From Porphyrobacter sp. CACIAM 03H1 (GTDB lineage: Bacteria > Pseudomonadota > Alphaproteobacteria > Sphingomonadales > Sphingomonadaceae): a stretch of DNA of 64,000 bases. The first letter of the stretch is position 1. Every line of letters starts with the position of its first letter. The stretch lies in NCBI RefSeq assembly GCF_002215495.1, contig NZ_CP021378.1, forward strand, positions 2,108,764 to 2,172,763, read 5' to 3'. The position numbers were made by a program, and so were the translations under genes. Under the pieces are notes generated by a model that saw nothing but the letters and a program-made list of their open reading frames with translations, searched no databases and had not been told where the DNA came from. Shown one piece after another: positions 51,853 to 60,556 of this stretch.

Positions 51853-52653
51853 TCAGGATCGGAATGACGGCACCCGTCCGTGGGGGTCGAGATCGGGGAT
51901 GATCCGCCAGCGAGCAAGGATCAGGCTGAACAGCCCGAACAGCAGCAGACCGGCGGCCACCAGCGTGAAGGCCCATCCGGTGTCCGCCAGCGATGCGACC
52001 GCCTCGCCGAGCGTCTTCACGTTGGATGCGCCCTGCGACAGGAAACCCGTCTCCACCAGCGACCAGCCGATGACCGCGAAGACCGCAGCGCGCGCCAGAT
52101 AGCCCGCCATGCCGAGCCACCGGGTCGCATCGGGCGCATCGGCGGCGATGCGGCGCATGAAGCTGCCGGTGATGCCCTTCTGTGCCTGCGCGACGGCGGC
52201 GATGAAGAAGGCGATGCCGAGAAGTCCGAGCGCGAGCGCACCGAAGTCGACCGACAGCACCCCGGCCGCAGCCTGCGACGCCCCCGCTCCGCCGCCACCA
52301 GGCTCGCCGGTCGCGAAGCGGAAGGCGGTCCAGGCCAGCGCGAGGTGGGCGACGGCGCTCCCGGCATGGCCAATGCGCTTGCCCCATCCCTTCGCATCCG
52401 AGCCGTTGTGCTCGATATCGAACAGGGGCGAGGCGAGGCGGAACAGCGCATAGGCGACGAGGCCCACCACCAGCACCCACAGCAGCAGGTCGCCTGCCGG
52501 CAGGTCCTCGACGGCGCGGAAGATGCCGTCCATTCCCTCGCGCATCCGGCTTGCGCCGGTCAGCGCGAGCAGCCCGAGGGCGATGTAGAGCACGGCGCGG
52601 CTGAAATAGCCGATCCGCACCAGAGTTTCGAATTTGCCGTCTGTTCCCGCCAC
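51853..52653 (-). CDS. DUF1206 membrane protein
   Basis: A 266-residue membrane protein of the DUF1206 family, which has three repeats of a two-helix unit. Here the unit starts are RIGYFSRAVLYIALGLLALTG, KRIGHAGSAVAHLALAWTAF and MAGYLARAAVFAVIGWSLVE. The GTG start at 52653 is chosen because GGGAGGAG lies just upstream, and the first unit follows at once. The function is unknown. It converges on mutL with two bases between. Confidence 0.85.
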   Translation of the reverse strand: MAGTDGKFETLVRIGYFSRAVLYIALGLLALTGASRMREGMDGIFRAVEDLPAGDLLLWVLVVGLVAYALFRLASPLFDIEHNGSDAKGWGKRIGHAGSAVAHLALAWTAFRFATGEPGGGGAGASQAAAGVLSVDFGALALGLLGIAFFIAAVAQAQKGITGSFMRRIAADAPDATRWLGMAGYLARAAVFAVIGWSLVETGFLSQGASNVKTLGEAVASLADTGWAFTLVAAGLLLFGLFSLILARWRIIPDLDPHGRVPSFRS

Positions 52654-52786
52654 GCGAACGCTCCTCCCTTGGGTTTGGTAGGGGCGAACAGCCGGGGCGG
52701 GGCGGTGTTCCGCGCATCGCCCCATCCGCCGCAGAGGGGGCACGCCGCAAGGTCGGAAAGAGCGGGCGTCGGGATATGCCGAGGCG

Positions 52787-53992
52787 TCAGGGGCGAAGCG
52801 CGGCCTTCAGGTCGGCCAGCCTGCCATCTGCCTGCGCATCCTCCGGCAGCCCCAGAACCGCGCGCAGCAGGGCGGCGACCGCGACATTGTCGAACACCGG
52901 CAAGCGCGCGCCCTCGGCGAAGGCGGGGCCGCTGGCGATGAACACGGCGAGCATCTCGGGATCGGCATTGTCGTAGCCGTGCGCGCCTCCCGTGACCGGA
53001 TAGAGAGAGGGACCCGAGAGGATCGTCCAGCCCGGCTCGGCAAGGCAGATGATCGCGGCGACCCGCGGATTGGCACCGTAGTGGAGCCGCGCCGGCAGAT
53101 CCTCCTTGCGGGCGCAGGTCATGTGCTCGTGCGGCTTCAGCAGGGCTTCGGCGACGCGGTTGTCCGTCCCCGCGGCAGGCTCGATCGCGGCATAGGGGCC
53201 GGTCTCGACCGCGATATAGCTTGCGCGGTCGATGAGCGTGTCGAGCTGGATCACCCGCGCCTCGTCGGTCTGGCGCATCCCGTGGTCGGCGACGATCACC
53301 CAGTTGACCGCCGCACCCAGCCGCGCCGCGCCGGCCACGAGATCGCCGATCCGCGCGTCGACCTCGGCGATGGCAGCGTTCACCTCGGCGCTGTCTGGAC
53401 CGAAGCGGTGGCCCTGCGTGTCGACCGTGTCGAAGTAGATCGTGGCGAAGGCGGGACGGATATCGGGGGGACGGCGGAGCCAGTCGAGGAGGGTGTTCAC
53501 CCGCTGCACGTTGGTCACGTTCTGGTCGAAGCGCAGCCAGTCGGACGGGTGCATTTCCTGGATCGCGACCTCGCTGCCCGGCCAGAACATCGTGGCGCTG
53601 CGCAGTCCCGCTTTCTCGGCAGTGATCCAGACCGGCTCGGCCTCGTTCCACCAGAAGGGATCGAGCGCCTGCGCCGCATTGCCGAGGCTGAACATCACCC
53701 CCGGACGGCGCGGGTCGATCATCGAATTGCCGACGATCCCGTTGCGATCGGGCCGCTTGCCCGTGACGAGCGCATAGTGGTTGGGGAAGGTCTTGGTGGG
53801 AAAGCTCGGCCGCATAGGGCCTGCCGCGCCCTGCGCCGCCAGCGCGGAGAGGTGCGGGGTGATGCCGCGGTCGAGGTAATCGGGGCGGAACCCGTCGATC
53901 CCGACGAGCACGGTGACGGGGCGGGATGCCTCCTGCGCCGCGAGCCCGGCGGGAAGGAACAGGAGGGCGATCAGGACGAGGATGTGGCGCAT
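52787..53992 (-). CDS. Exported nucleotide pyrophosphatase/phosphodiesterase family enzyme
   Basis: A 401-residue protein with a signal peptide (MRHILVLIALLFLPAGLAA) and an alkaline-phosphatase-superfamily NPP domain: VLVGIDGFRPDYLDRG holds the first metal aspartate, FPTKTFPNHYALVTG the catalytic threonine (about residue 67), VADHGM the second metal set, and GGAHGYDN the last histidine. The fold hydrolyses phosphodiester or pyrophosphate bonds using two zinc ions. It should act in the periplasm. The start at 53992 fits the signal; ten codons upstream are unlikely. Confidence 0.9.
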   Translation of the reverse strand: MRHILVLIALLFLPAGLAAQEASRPVTVLVGIDGFRPDYLDRGITPHLSALAAQGAAGPMRPSFPTKTFPNHYALVTGKRPDRNGIVGNSMIDPRRPGVMFSLGNAAQALDPFWWNEAEPVWITAEKAGLRSATMFWPGSEVAIQEMHPSDWLRFDQNVTNVQRVNTLLDWLRRPPDIRPAFATIYFDTVDTQGHRFGPDSAEVNAAIAEVDARIGDLVAGAARLGAAVNWVIVADHGMRQTDEARVIQLDTLIDRASYIAVETGPYAAIEPAAGTDNRVAEALLKPHEHMTCARKEDLPARLHYGANPRVAAIICLAEPGWTILSGPSLYPVTGGAHGYDNADPEMLAVFIASGPAFAEGARLPVFDNVAVAALLRAVLGLPEDAQADGRLADLKAALRP

Positions 53993-54040
53993 GACGCTCG
54001 CCCTAGGCGCGGCGCGCGACAAATGCGAGACGGCCCGTGA

Positions 54041-55141
54041 TCAGACGTTGAACTTGAAGAGCAGCACGTCGCCGTCTTGCACCACGTATTCCTTGCCTTC
54101 CTGCCGCAGCTTGCCCGCTTCCTTGGCGCCCGCTTCGCCGCCCAGCGCGATGTAGTCCTCGTAGGCGATGGTCTCGGCGCGGATGAAACCACGTTCGAAA
54201 TCCGAGTGGATCTCGCCTGCCGCCTGCGGGGCCTTGGCGCCCGCCGGGAAGGTCCAGGCGCGCGCTTCCTTCGGGCCGGCGGTGAAGAAGGTCTTGAGGC
54301 CGAGCAGCTTGTAGCCGGCGCGGATCACACGGGCGAGGCCGCTTTCGGTGAGGCCGAGCGCTTCGAGGAACTCGCCCCGGTCTTCTTCCGGCATGGCGAC
54401 CAGTTCGGCCTCGATCGCGGCGGATACCACCACCGCCTCGGCACCTTCGGCGGCAGCCTTGGCGAAGACCTTTTCGGAGAGGGCATTGCCGGTGGCGGCG
54501 TCCTCTTCCGCGACGTTGCACACGTAGAGCACGGGCTTGGCGGTGAGCAGCTGCGCCTGCTTGAAGAGCCGCGCTTCCTCGTCGTCGTTCGGCACGGTGA
54601 GACGTGCGGGTTTGCCCTCGCGGAGCAGCTCCAGCGCCTGGCCGAGCACGCTCGCCATCGCCTTGGCTTCCTTGTCGCCGCCCGTGGCGCGCTTGGCGGC
54701 GGCGGGGACGCGCTTTTCGAGGCTTTCGAGGTCAGCCAGCATCAGTTCGGTCTCGACCACTTCGGCGTCGGCGATGGGATCGACCTTGTTGGCGACGTGC
54801 TGGATGTCGTCATCTTCGAAGCAGCGCAGGACGTGGACGATCGCGTCGACCTCGCGGATATTGCCGAGGAACTGGTTGCCGAGACCTTCGCCCTTGCTCG
54901 CGCCTTTCACGAGGCCGGCGATGTCGACGAAGCCGAGCTGGGTTTCGATGATCTTGGCGCTCTTGGCGATTGCGGCGATCTTCTGCAGGCGCTCGTCGGG
55001 CACGGCGACCTGGCCGACATTGGGCTCGATCGTGCAGAAGGGATAGTTCGCCGCCTGCGCCGCCTGCGTCTCGGTGAGCGCATTGAACAGAGTGGACTTG
55101 CCGACATTCGGCAGGCCGACGATCCCGCAACGGAAACCCAT
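54041..55141 (-). CDS. ychF: Ribosome-binding ATPase YchF
   Basis: A 366-residue Obg-family ATPase of normal length. GIVGLPNVGKSTLFNALT is the P-loop, FVDIAGLVKGASKGEGLGNQF is the switch region, and the TGS domain is at the end (WTFPAGAKAPQAAGEIHSDF, GFIRAETIAYEDY). It binds ATP rather than GTP because of changes in the base-recognition loop, and associates with ribosomes in stress responses. Palindromic repeats follow upstream of its start. Confidence 0.97.
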   Translation of the reverse strand: MGFRCGIVGLPNVGKSTLFNALTETQAAQAANYPFCTIEPNVGQVAVPDERLQKIAAIAKSAKIIETQLGFVDIAGLVKGASKGEGLGNQFLGNIREVDAIVHVLRCFEDDDIQHVANKVDPIADAEVVETELMLADLESLEKRVPAAAKRATGGDKEAKAMASVLGQALELLREGKPARLTVPNDDEEARLFKQAQLLTAKPVLYVCNVAEEDAATGNALSEKVFAKAAAEGAEAVVVSAAIEAELVAMPEEDRGEFLEALGLTESGLARVIRAGYKLLGLKTFFTAGPKEARAWTFPAGAKAPQAAGEIHSDFERGFIRAETIAYEDYIALGGEAGAKEAGKLRQEGKEYVVQDGDVLLFKFNV

Positions 55142-55159
55142 GATGTGACTTTCTCTAAA

Positions 55160-55254
55160 CCGTTCGCCCTGAGCTTGTCGAAGGGCTGCACTACTGGATG
55201 ACGCGCTGCGCCTATAGAGAAATGCAATCCTTCGACAAGCTCAGGATGAACGGG
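55160..55254. repeat. Paired type B palindromic repeats
   Basis: CCGTTCGCCCTGAGCTTGTCGAAGGGC (55160-55186) and its inverse CCTTCGACAAGCTCAGGATGAACGGG (55229-55254) lie between ychF and the SDR gene. This type B unit is read as SVRPELVEGP when inside genes; a copy is inside glyS at 63174-63261. Confidence 0.85.
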
Positions 55255-55264
55255 GAAAAGACTG

Positions 55265-56266
55265 TCACCGCTGGTGCACGGCCCTGACCAGCGGGCCGAC
55301 CACCGGCGACCCTCCGAGCCACTCGGTCTGCACCCGCGCGGTGACCTCGTTGATCGGCACCTGCGGCTTGTTGCCGGGCGACACCGGCAGGCGCAGCGGG
55401 CGGGTGCCGGGAGGCTGGGCGATCAGGCCCGCGATGGCCTTGGCGACATCGGCAGGATCGTTGCTGCGCCCGGATCCGTCCTCGGTGCCCATCCGCGCCA
55501 CCTGCTGAGGGTAGCCCTCGGTGTGCACCGCCTCGGCCCGCTCCTTGAGCGCGGCGGAATAGGTGTTGCGGTTGACCCAGACCTTCGTCGGATAGCCGCC
55601 CGGCTCTATGATCGAGACGTCGATCCTGTGCGGCACCAGCTCGTAGGCGAGCTGCTCGCTCATCGCCTCAAGCGCGAACTTGGTGGCCGAGTAGTGCCCT
55701 GACCACGGCGAGATGACGCGGCCGAGCTGGCTCGAGATCTGGATGATCTGGCCCGCGCCCTTCTTGCGCATCCCCGGCAGCACCGCGCGTGCCATACGGT
55801 GCGGGCCGAAGACGTTGGTCTCGAAGATCAGGCGGGTGGCTTCCATGTCCTGCACCTCGACCGGCGAGGTGATGCCGATGCCGGCATTGTTGACGAGGAC
55901 ATCGATCCCGCCGCCCGCGATCATCTCCGCCTCGGCAACGCCCTCTTTCACCTGCTCGTCGGAGGTGACGTCGATCTCGATCACGTGAAGGTCGAGCCGT
56001 TCGTTCAGCGCCATGATGCGCAGCTGCTCGGCCTCGGGTCGGGGCAGGCCGCGCATGGTGGCGAAGACCTTCGCCCCCTGCCGCGCCAGCAGCTCCGCCG
56101 CGAGCCTGCCGAACCCGGACGAACAGCCGGTGATCAGCACGCTCTTGCCCTTGAAGTCGAGCTGCGAGGTGTAGACCGGTTCGGCCGCGCCTACCCGGAT
56201 AGTGGCGGCGAGCGAGGCGGTGGCGGCGGCTCCGGCAAGGAGGGTGCGGCGATTGATGTTGCTCAT
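55265..56266 (-). CDS. Short-chain dehydrogenase with a Tat signal
   Basis: A 333-residue SDR. The N-terminus NINRRTLLAGAAATASLAAT with RRTLL looks like a Tat export signal, cleaved after VGA-A. The dehydrogenase part has VLITGCSSGFGRLAAELLA (cofactor loop), NNAGIG, the S of SSQLGRV and YSATK (Y-x-x-x-K) active site, in the classical SDR order. Export of a NAD(P)-dependent enzyme is unusual because the cofactor is cytoplasmic; Tat can carry cofactor-loaded proteins. The start at 56266 is supported by the signal; substrate is unknown. Confidence 0.88.
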   Translation of the reverse strand: MSNINRRTLLAGAAATASLAATIRVGAAEPVYTSQLDFKGKSVLITGCSSGFGRLAAELLARQGAKVFATMRGLPRPEAEQLRIMALNERLDLHVIEIDVTSDEQVKEGVAEAEMIAGGGIDVLVNNAGIGITSPVEVQDMEATRLIFETNVFGPHRMARAVLPGMRKKGAGQIIQISSQLGRVISPWSGHYSATKFALEAMSEQLAYELVPHRIDVSIIEPGGYPTKVWVNRNTYSAALKERAEAVHTEGYPQQVARMGTEDGSGRSNDPADVAKAIAGLIAQPPGTRPLRLPVSPGNKPQVPINEVTARVQTEWLGGSPVVGPLVRAVHQR

Positions 56267-56307
56267 GGCAGCGAGACTAGCACGCGGCCCCGCGCGATCA
56301 ATGCCGC

Positions 56308-56877
56308 CTAGCCCTGCATCCTGAGCGCGACATCGTTCATGAAGCGCACGTCGTCGCCCTTCGCCAGCCACTCCGCCTCCGCGCCGATTGCGCCGAGCAT
56401 GGCGGCAAGATCGTCCTCCTCGGCCTTCGCGAAATTGCCGAGGACGTGGCCGGTCACCCGGTCCTTGTGGCCGGGGTGGCCGATGCCGAGGCGGATGCGG
56501 CGGAAGTCGGGGCCCAGATGCTGGTCGATCGAGCGCAGCCCATTGTGCCCGGCATGGCCGCCGCCCTGCTTCACCTTGACCTTGAACGGGGCAAGGTCGA
56601 GCTCGTCGTGGAACACCGTCAGCGCGTCGGTGCCGAGCTTGAAGAAGCGCAGCGCCTCGCCGACAGAGCGGCCGCTTTCGTTCATGAAGGTCGCGGGCTT
56701 CAGCAGCAGCACCTTCTGGCTGCCGATCCGCCCTTCCTGCGCCCACCCGCTGAACTTTTTCTGGACGGGTCCGAAGGAATGCATGTCGGCGATCACGTCC
56801 ACGGCCATGAAGCCGACATTGTGCCGGTGGAGCGCATAGCGCGGTCCGGGATTTCCGAGGCCGACCCAGATCTGCAT
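56308..56877 (-). CDS. pth: Peptidyl-tRNA hydrolase
   Basis: A 189-residue Pth: WVGLGNPGPRYALHRHNVGFM holds N10 and the catalytic H21 region, FMNESGRSVGEAL and VFHDELDLAPFKVKVKQGGGHAGHNGL carry the substrate-binding and catalytic aspartate. It frees tRNA from prematurely released peptidyl-tRNA. It follows rplY, with the rplY hairpin between, a frequent bacterial pair. Confidence 0.97.
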   Translation of the reverse strand: MQIWVGLGNPGPRYALHRHNVGFMAVDVIADMHSFGPVQKKFSGWAQEGRIGSQKVLLLKPATFMNESGRSVGEALRFFKLGTDALTVFHDELDLAPFKVKVKQGGGHAGHNGLRSIDQHLGPDFRRIRLGIGHPGHKDRVTGHVLGNFAKAEEDDLAAMLGAIGAEAEWLAKGDDVRFMNDVALRMQG

Positions 56878-56902
56878 GGCGTGTCCTTAGCGGGGGGCAG
56901 GG

Positions 56903-56940
56903 CAAAACGAAACGCCGGACCTCTTGCGAAGCCCGGCGTT
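56903..56940 (-). terminator. Hairpin terminator between rplY and pth
   Basis: AACGCCGG (56911-56918) pairs with CCGGCGTT (56933-56940); reading the minus strand, the hairpin is followed by TCGTTTTGCC, a short T-run. It lies just after rplY and before pth. It could reduce but not block transcription of pth from the rplY promoter. Confidence 0.65.
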
Positions 56941-56967
56941 CGTAAGCCGTCAAAGGCGCAGGGCGGA

Positions 56968-57579
56968 TTACTCCGCGTCAGCCTGCGTCGTGTCGCCTTC
57001 GCTGCTCTTGAGCGCCGAGGGGGCGACGAGCGTTGCGATGGTGAAGTCGCGGTCGGTGATCGCGCTGGTGACGCCCTTGGGCAGGGTCACGTCGCTGATG
57101 TGGATCGATTCGCCCACGTCACGGCCGGTCACGTCGATCTGGATCTCTTCCGGGATGGAGTCGCTCGCGCAGACCAGTTCGAGCTCATGGCGCACGATGT
57201 TGAGCACGCCGCCCTTCTTGAGGCCCGGCGAGGCTTCCTCGTTGATGAACACCACCGGCACGGCCACTTCGACCTTGCTGTCGCCGGTGAGGCGCAGGAA
57301 GTCGACATGGGTCGGGCGGTCGGTCACCGGGTGGAACGCGACATCCTTGGGCAGGGTGCGGACGGTCTTGCCACCGATCTCGATGTTGACGATCGAGTTC
57401 ATGAAGTGGCCGGTCATCAGCTGACGGACCAGTTCCTTCTGCTCGACGTGGATCAGGGTGGGTTCTTCCTTGCCGCCATAGATGACAGCAGGGGTCCGAC
57501 CATCGCGGCGAAGTGCTCGGGAGGCTCCCTTGCCAGCCCGTTCGCGCGCTTCGGCCGGCAGCGTGAGAGTCTCGCTCAT
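56968..57579 (-). CDS. rplY: 50S ribosomal protein L25/general stress protein Ctc
   Basis: A 203-residue long-form L25 (TL5/CTC type). The N-terminal domain [32 protein letters not shown] binds 5S rRNA, and the C-terminal beta domain carries [21 protein letters not shown] and [16 protein letters not shown]. The end is acidic and serine-rich ([16 protein letters not shown]). It heads the unit with pth. Confidence 0.96.
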   Translation of the reverse strand: MSETLTLPAEARERAGKGASRALRRDGRTPAVIYGGKEEPTLIHVEQKELVRQLMTGHFMNSIVNIEIGGKTVRTLPKDVAFHPVTDRPTHVDFLRLTGDSKVEVAVPVVFINEEASPGLKKGGVLNIVRHELELVCASDSIPEEIQIDVTGRDVGESIHISDVTLPKGVTSAITDRDFTIATLVAPSALKSSEGDTTQADAE

Positions 57580-57697
57580 ACGGATGCCTTTCGAATGCGT
57601 GTTGATATAAGTAGTCAGCGATGCAACCGCCTCCAGGGATGACCGGAAGCATCGAAGCGCGGGCCCATAGAGAGACGAGGCCGGTTTGGCAACCCGT

Positions 57698-58603
57698 CTA
57701 GGGAATGCGGCGAATGCGGTAGCCTTGCGCCTCCAGCAGGGCGGCCAGCCCTCCGGGGCCGACCAGATGCGCAGCGCCGACCGCGATCAGCGGGCGCGGA
57801 GCCTCGGCAAGCAGCGGCACGAGCGCCGCCGTCCAGCGCCGGTTGCGCCCTGTGAGCAGCGCCTCGCGCACGGTCGGATCGGCAAGAAAGCCCTCGCGGG
57901 TCGATTGTTCGATGGTTGCCGCATCGCCCGCCAGCCAGGCGCGCACCAGGCGTTCTGGATCCCTTCCGGCGCTTGTGCTCTCGCGCACCACGGCGGCGAG
58001 CATCTCGCGCTGTGCGGTTTCGGGGAGGCGGTCGAAGATCGAAAGCTGGCCGCGCAATCCTTCGAGTTGGCGCACCGGGCGGCCGGCGAAGTCGGTGATC
58101 AGCGCGCGGTCGACCCCGTTGGCGGAATCGCCGGCTGCCTCGATCCGTGCAAGGCCGATTGCTGCCGCCCAGCTTTCCTCGGCGGCGAAGGCGCTCTCGT
58201 CCAGTCCGCCGCGCTCGAGCAGGGAGGCCAGCTGCGGGCGCAGATCGGCGGGCAAGCGCTGGGCGAGCGGCGGGAGGCCGGGGCTTTGCGCGAGGCTCCT
58301 GTAGATCGAGGGCCCCTCGTCACGCCCCTTCACTTCGCCCACTTCCACCACGAGCAAATCGGCCGTGTCGATGACACGGCCGATTGCAGGGGTGCGCCAG
58401 TCGGTGCCGTCGGGCAGGGCGTGGATGGTGCCGAGCATCCATCCCTCCACTGCGCCATCGGCCGAGGCGATCTCGTAGAGCAGCGGGTTGGGGGGGGGGG
58501 CGTCCGCGGGGCGATTGCCGCAGGCGGCAAGACCGATGAGGAGGAGCGAGGCGATGACGCCTGCGGCAAGCCGCCGCGCCATCGCCCCGAAAGCTGCGCG
58601 CAT
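57698..58603 (-). CDS. TraB/GumN family lipoprotein
   Basis: A 301-residue protein of the TraB/GumN family. The lipoprotein signal ends [11 protein letters not shown] (lipobox LAAC); the family motif is [15 protein letters not shown] with GTIHxLP, followed by [13 protein letters not shown], and the C-terminal block [30 protein letters not shown] ends it. The family is thought to be metal-dependent peptidases of the periplasm or membranes. The ATG at 58603 overlaps the stop of the upstream family member. A second start seven codons later is possible. Confidence 0.82.
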   Translation of the reverse strand: MRAAFGAMARRLAAGVIASLLLIGLAACGNRPADAPPPNPLLYEIASADGAVEGWMLGTIHALPDGTDWRTPAIGRVIDTADLLVVEVGEVKGRDEGPSIYRSLAQSPGLPPLAQRLPADLRPQLASLLERGGLDESAFAAEESWAAAIGLARIEAAGDSANGVDRALITDFAGRPVRQLEGLRGQLSIFDRLPETAQREMLAAVVRESTSAGRDPERLVRAWLAGDAATIEQSTREGFLADPTVREALLTGRNRRWTAALVPLLAEAPRPLIAVGAAHLVGPGGLAALLEAQGYRIRRIP

Positions 58604-59511
58604 CACTTGACCCGCGTCACCGCGATGCCCTTCTGCGCGAGGTAATCCTGCACGCTCTTGGCACCGGCAAGATGGCCCGCGCCGACCGCGATGAACACCG
58701 TGCCGGGCGTATCCAGGCGGGTGTCGATCCACTCGGCCCAGTTGGCATTGCGCTTGTAGAGCAGCGCCTCGGCGACGGCGGGATCGCTCATGCCCTCGTT
58801 CATCACCTCGGCCAGCCGGTCGGCATCGCCCTTGGCCCATTCGGCGACCATGCGGTCGAGCGTCGGCTTGACCTCGTCGATGCCGGTGGCCGCCTCCATC
58901 ATGAAGGCGACCTGCGCCTCCTGGGTCATGCCGTCGAAGATGCTGAGCTGGAACTCGGCGGTCTCGAGCGCGCCCTTTTCCTTGCCCTCGGCCTTGGCGA
59001 GCAACACCTTCTCGACCCCGCTGTTGGGGTCATAGCCCTGCTGCATCAGCGGCAGGATCGAGAGCGTGAGGCCTGCGAGCCACGGCTTGACCGGATCGAA
59101 GGCCTCGACCGGAATGCCGATCTTGCCCATCGCCGCGGTATAGGCGGCGGTCTGTTCGGCATTGAGCAGCGAACGCAGGGTCGTGCCGGCGGGAAGCATC
59201 CCCTTGGCCTGGGTGAGCTGGGCCATCTGCGCCTCGCTCGCGGCATCCATCGGGATCTCGGTCACGATGGTGCCGGAGCTGTCGAAGGCCTCGGCAATGG
59301 TGGCGTCGTACCATTCGAGGTCCTTGGGCAGCACGTGAACCGTGCCGAACAGGTAGATGGTGGTGTCCTCGTCGGCGACCTTCCACAGGGCGGGGCCCTT
59401 GCCGGCAGGGGCGGCGGCGGTGTGGCCGGCGTGGTCCTGCGCGAGCGCCGGGTTGGCGGCGAGGAGCGCAAGGGGAGCGACCGCTAGGCTGAACAGGGTG
59501 GCAAGCTTCAT
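58603..59511 (-). CDS. TraB/GumN family secreted protein
   Basis: A 302-residue member of the same family, with a signal peptide (MKLATLFSLAVAPLALLAANPALA-Q). YLFGTVHVLPKDLEW carries the GTVHxLP motif, TIVTEIPM follows, and the C-terminal block is TVFIAVGAGHLAGAKSVQDYL. The start at 59511 is preferred since AAGGA lies eight bases before it. It forms a tandem pair with the downstream lipoprotein gene but shares only the family motifs, so the duplication is old. Confidence 0.85.
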   Translation of the reverse strand: MKLATLFSLAVAPLALLAANPALAQDHAGHTAAAPAGKGPALWKVADEDTTIYLFGTVHVLPKDLEWYDATIAEAFDSSGTIVTEIPMDAASEAQMAQLTQAKGMLPAGTTLRSLLNAEQTAAYTAAMGKIGIPVEAFDPVKPWLAGLTLSILPLMQQGYDPNSGVEKVLLAKAEGKEKGALETAEFQLSIFDGMTQEAQVAFMMEAATGIDEVKPTLDRMVAEWAKGDADRLAEVMNEGMSDPAVAEALLYKRNANWAEWIDTRLDTPGTVFIAVGAGHLAGAKSVQDYLAQKGIAVTRVK

Positions 59512-59587
59512 GGGCATTTCCTTTCGGGGGTGGTGTTCAACAGGGGTTGGGGGTGGAACGGTCAGGGCTGGCGAAACGATCCGCAGA

Positions 59588-60040
59588 CTAAAGACGCCAG
59601 CGGGCGTAGAGAAAGGACAGGAGCATCGCGACATAGGCGAGGGCGAACACGCCGAAGGCGTGGGGCGGGGGCGTCCACCCGCCCGCGTGGAGCACGGCCC
59701 AGACGGGATAGCCTGCCAGCACGGCCACGCAGCCGCCGGTGAAGGCGATGTAGTTCTGCTCGCGCTTATAGTCGTCGATCATCCGGAACCCGGACAGGGG
59801 CAGGACCACGAAGCCGGCGAGCAGAAGGACGGCAACCCCGATGGCGAGAGCGGGGGGCAGCTTCAGGTTCTCCCAGTCGCCGGCGAAGAGATTGCCGTCG
59901 CCCTGGTCGAAGAAGCCTGTCGCGATCCCGATGACCCCGCCGATCACGGCTGCAAGGCCGATATAGAGCCATTGGCGGATGTTGCGCTCGCGGCTTCGCG
60001 CCTCGCCGGGACCGAGGCTGGTCTTGGGCTTCCAGATCAT
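59588..60040 (-). CDS. Four-helix membrane protein of the XRE operon
   Basis: A 150-residue protein with about four transmembrane helices (near residues 24-42, 66-84, 98-116, 128-147). Its ATG overlaps the stop of the XRE regulator gene by four bases. No family can be named with confidence; small membrane proteins paired with XRE regulators of this type are common in sphingomonads. Confidence 0.7.
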   Translation of the reverse strand: MIWKPKTSLGPGEARSRERNIRQWLYIGLAAVIGGVIGIATGFFDQGDGNLFAGDWENLKLPPALAIGVAVLLLAGFVVLPLSGFRMIDDYKREQNYIAFTGGCVAVLAGYPVWAVLHAGGWTPPPHAFGVFALAYVAMLLSFLYARWRL

Positions 60041-60237
60041 GCGACGTCTCCATCGTCGAAAATGTCCTCGATCCGCATGTCGAACAGCCGGGCGATGCGG
60101 AAGGCGAGGGGGAGGGAGGGGTCGTGCTTGCCGGTCTCGATCGCGTTGACCGCCTGGCGCGACACATCGAGCCGGCCGGCAAGCTCCGCCTGGCTCCAGT
60201 CGCGTTCGGCGCGCAGGACCTTGAGACGGTTCTTCAC
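60037..60237 (-). CDS. XRE family helix-turn-helix regulator
   Basis: A 66-residue single-domain HTH protein: MKNRLKVLRAERDWSQAELAGRLDVSRQAVNAIETGKHDPSLPLAFRIARLF, shown here only by its parts SQAELAGRLDVSRQAVNAIE and DPSLPLAFRIARLF, which is the compact XRE type like YozG/SlrR-type regulators. The tail MRIEDIFDDG follows. It lies between a 39-residue membrane peptide and a membrane protein, and its operators are probably the repeats at 60417-60468. Confidence 0.92.
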   Translation of the reverse strand: MKNRLKVLRAERDWSQAELAGRLDVSRQAVNAIETGKHDPSLPLAFRIARLFDMRIEDIFDDGDVA

Positions 60238-60244
60238 GGCGACC

Positions 60245-60364
60245 TCAGAAGCCGAGTGCCGTGGTGATCTTGGCGAGCACGTTGCCGACCGCGAAGCCGC
60301 TAAGGCCGAGCATCAGGTAGAGTTGCCACTGCTTGACGCAGATGGTGCGACTGAGCTTCTGCAT
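60245..60364 (-). CDS. Small membrane peptide, first gene of the XRE operon
   Basis: A 39-residue peptide: MQKLSRTICVKQWQLYLMLG then LSGFAVGNVLAKITTALGF. Residues 14-33 form one hydrophobic segment. GAGGTG five bases before the ATG is a strong ribosome binding site, and the stop is seven bases before the XRE gene. The clear start signal and operon place make it a real gene although very short. Confidence 0.72.
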   Translation of the reverse strand: MQKLSRTICVKQWQLYLMLGLSGFAVGNVLAKITTALGF

Positions 60365-60416
60365 GGGTCACCTCAAGAAGTTTGCGGCCAACTAGCCAGC
60401 GCTTGTCAGGTTTCCC

Positions 60417-60468
60417 TGACTATATGTCGCGATTCGCTGACTATGTCAAGATGACTTGACTTATTGTC
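60417..60468 (-). promoter_or_regulatory. Promoter and repeated operator of the XRE operon
   Basis: Reading the minus strand, TTGACA (60444-60449) and CATATA (60421-60426) are separated by 17 bases, a good sigma-70 promoter. Three related units, TGACTATATGTC (60417), TGACTATGTC (60438) and TTGACTTATTGTC (60456), plus the palindrome GTCAAG-ATGA-CTTGAC (60445-60460), cover it, the expected layout for autorepression by the XRE protein. Confidence 0.65.
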
Positions 60469-60556
60469 GCACGATCCTGACCCCAGCGTCGCCCTTCCCC
60501 GGATTGCTGCGCTGCGGCATTGACGCTTGCAGGCCCTTCCGCCATGGCGAGCCGCC

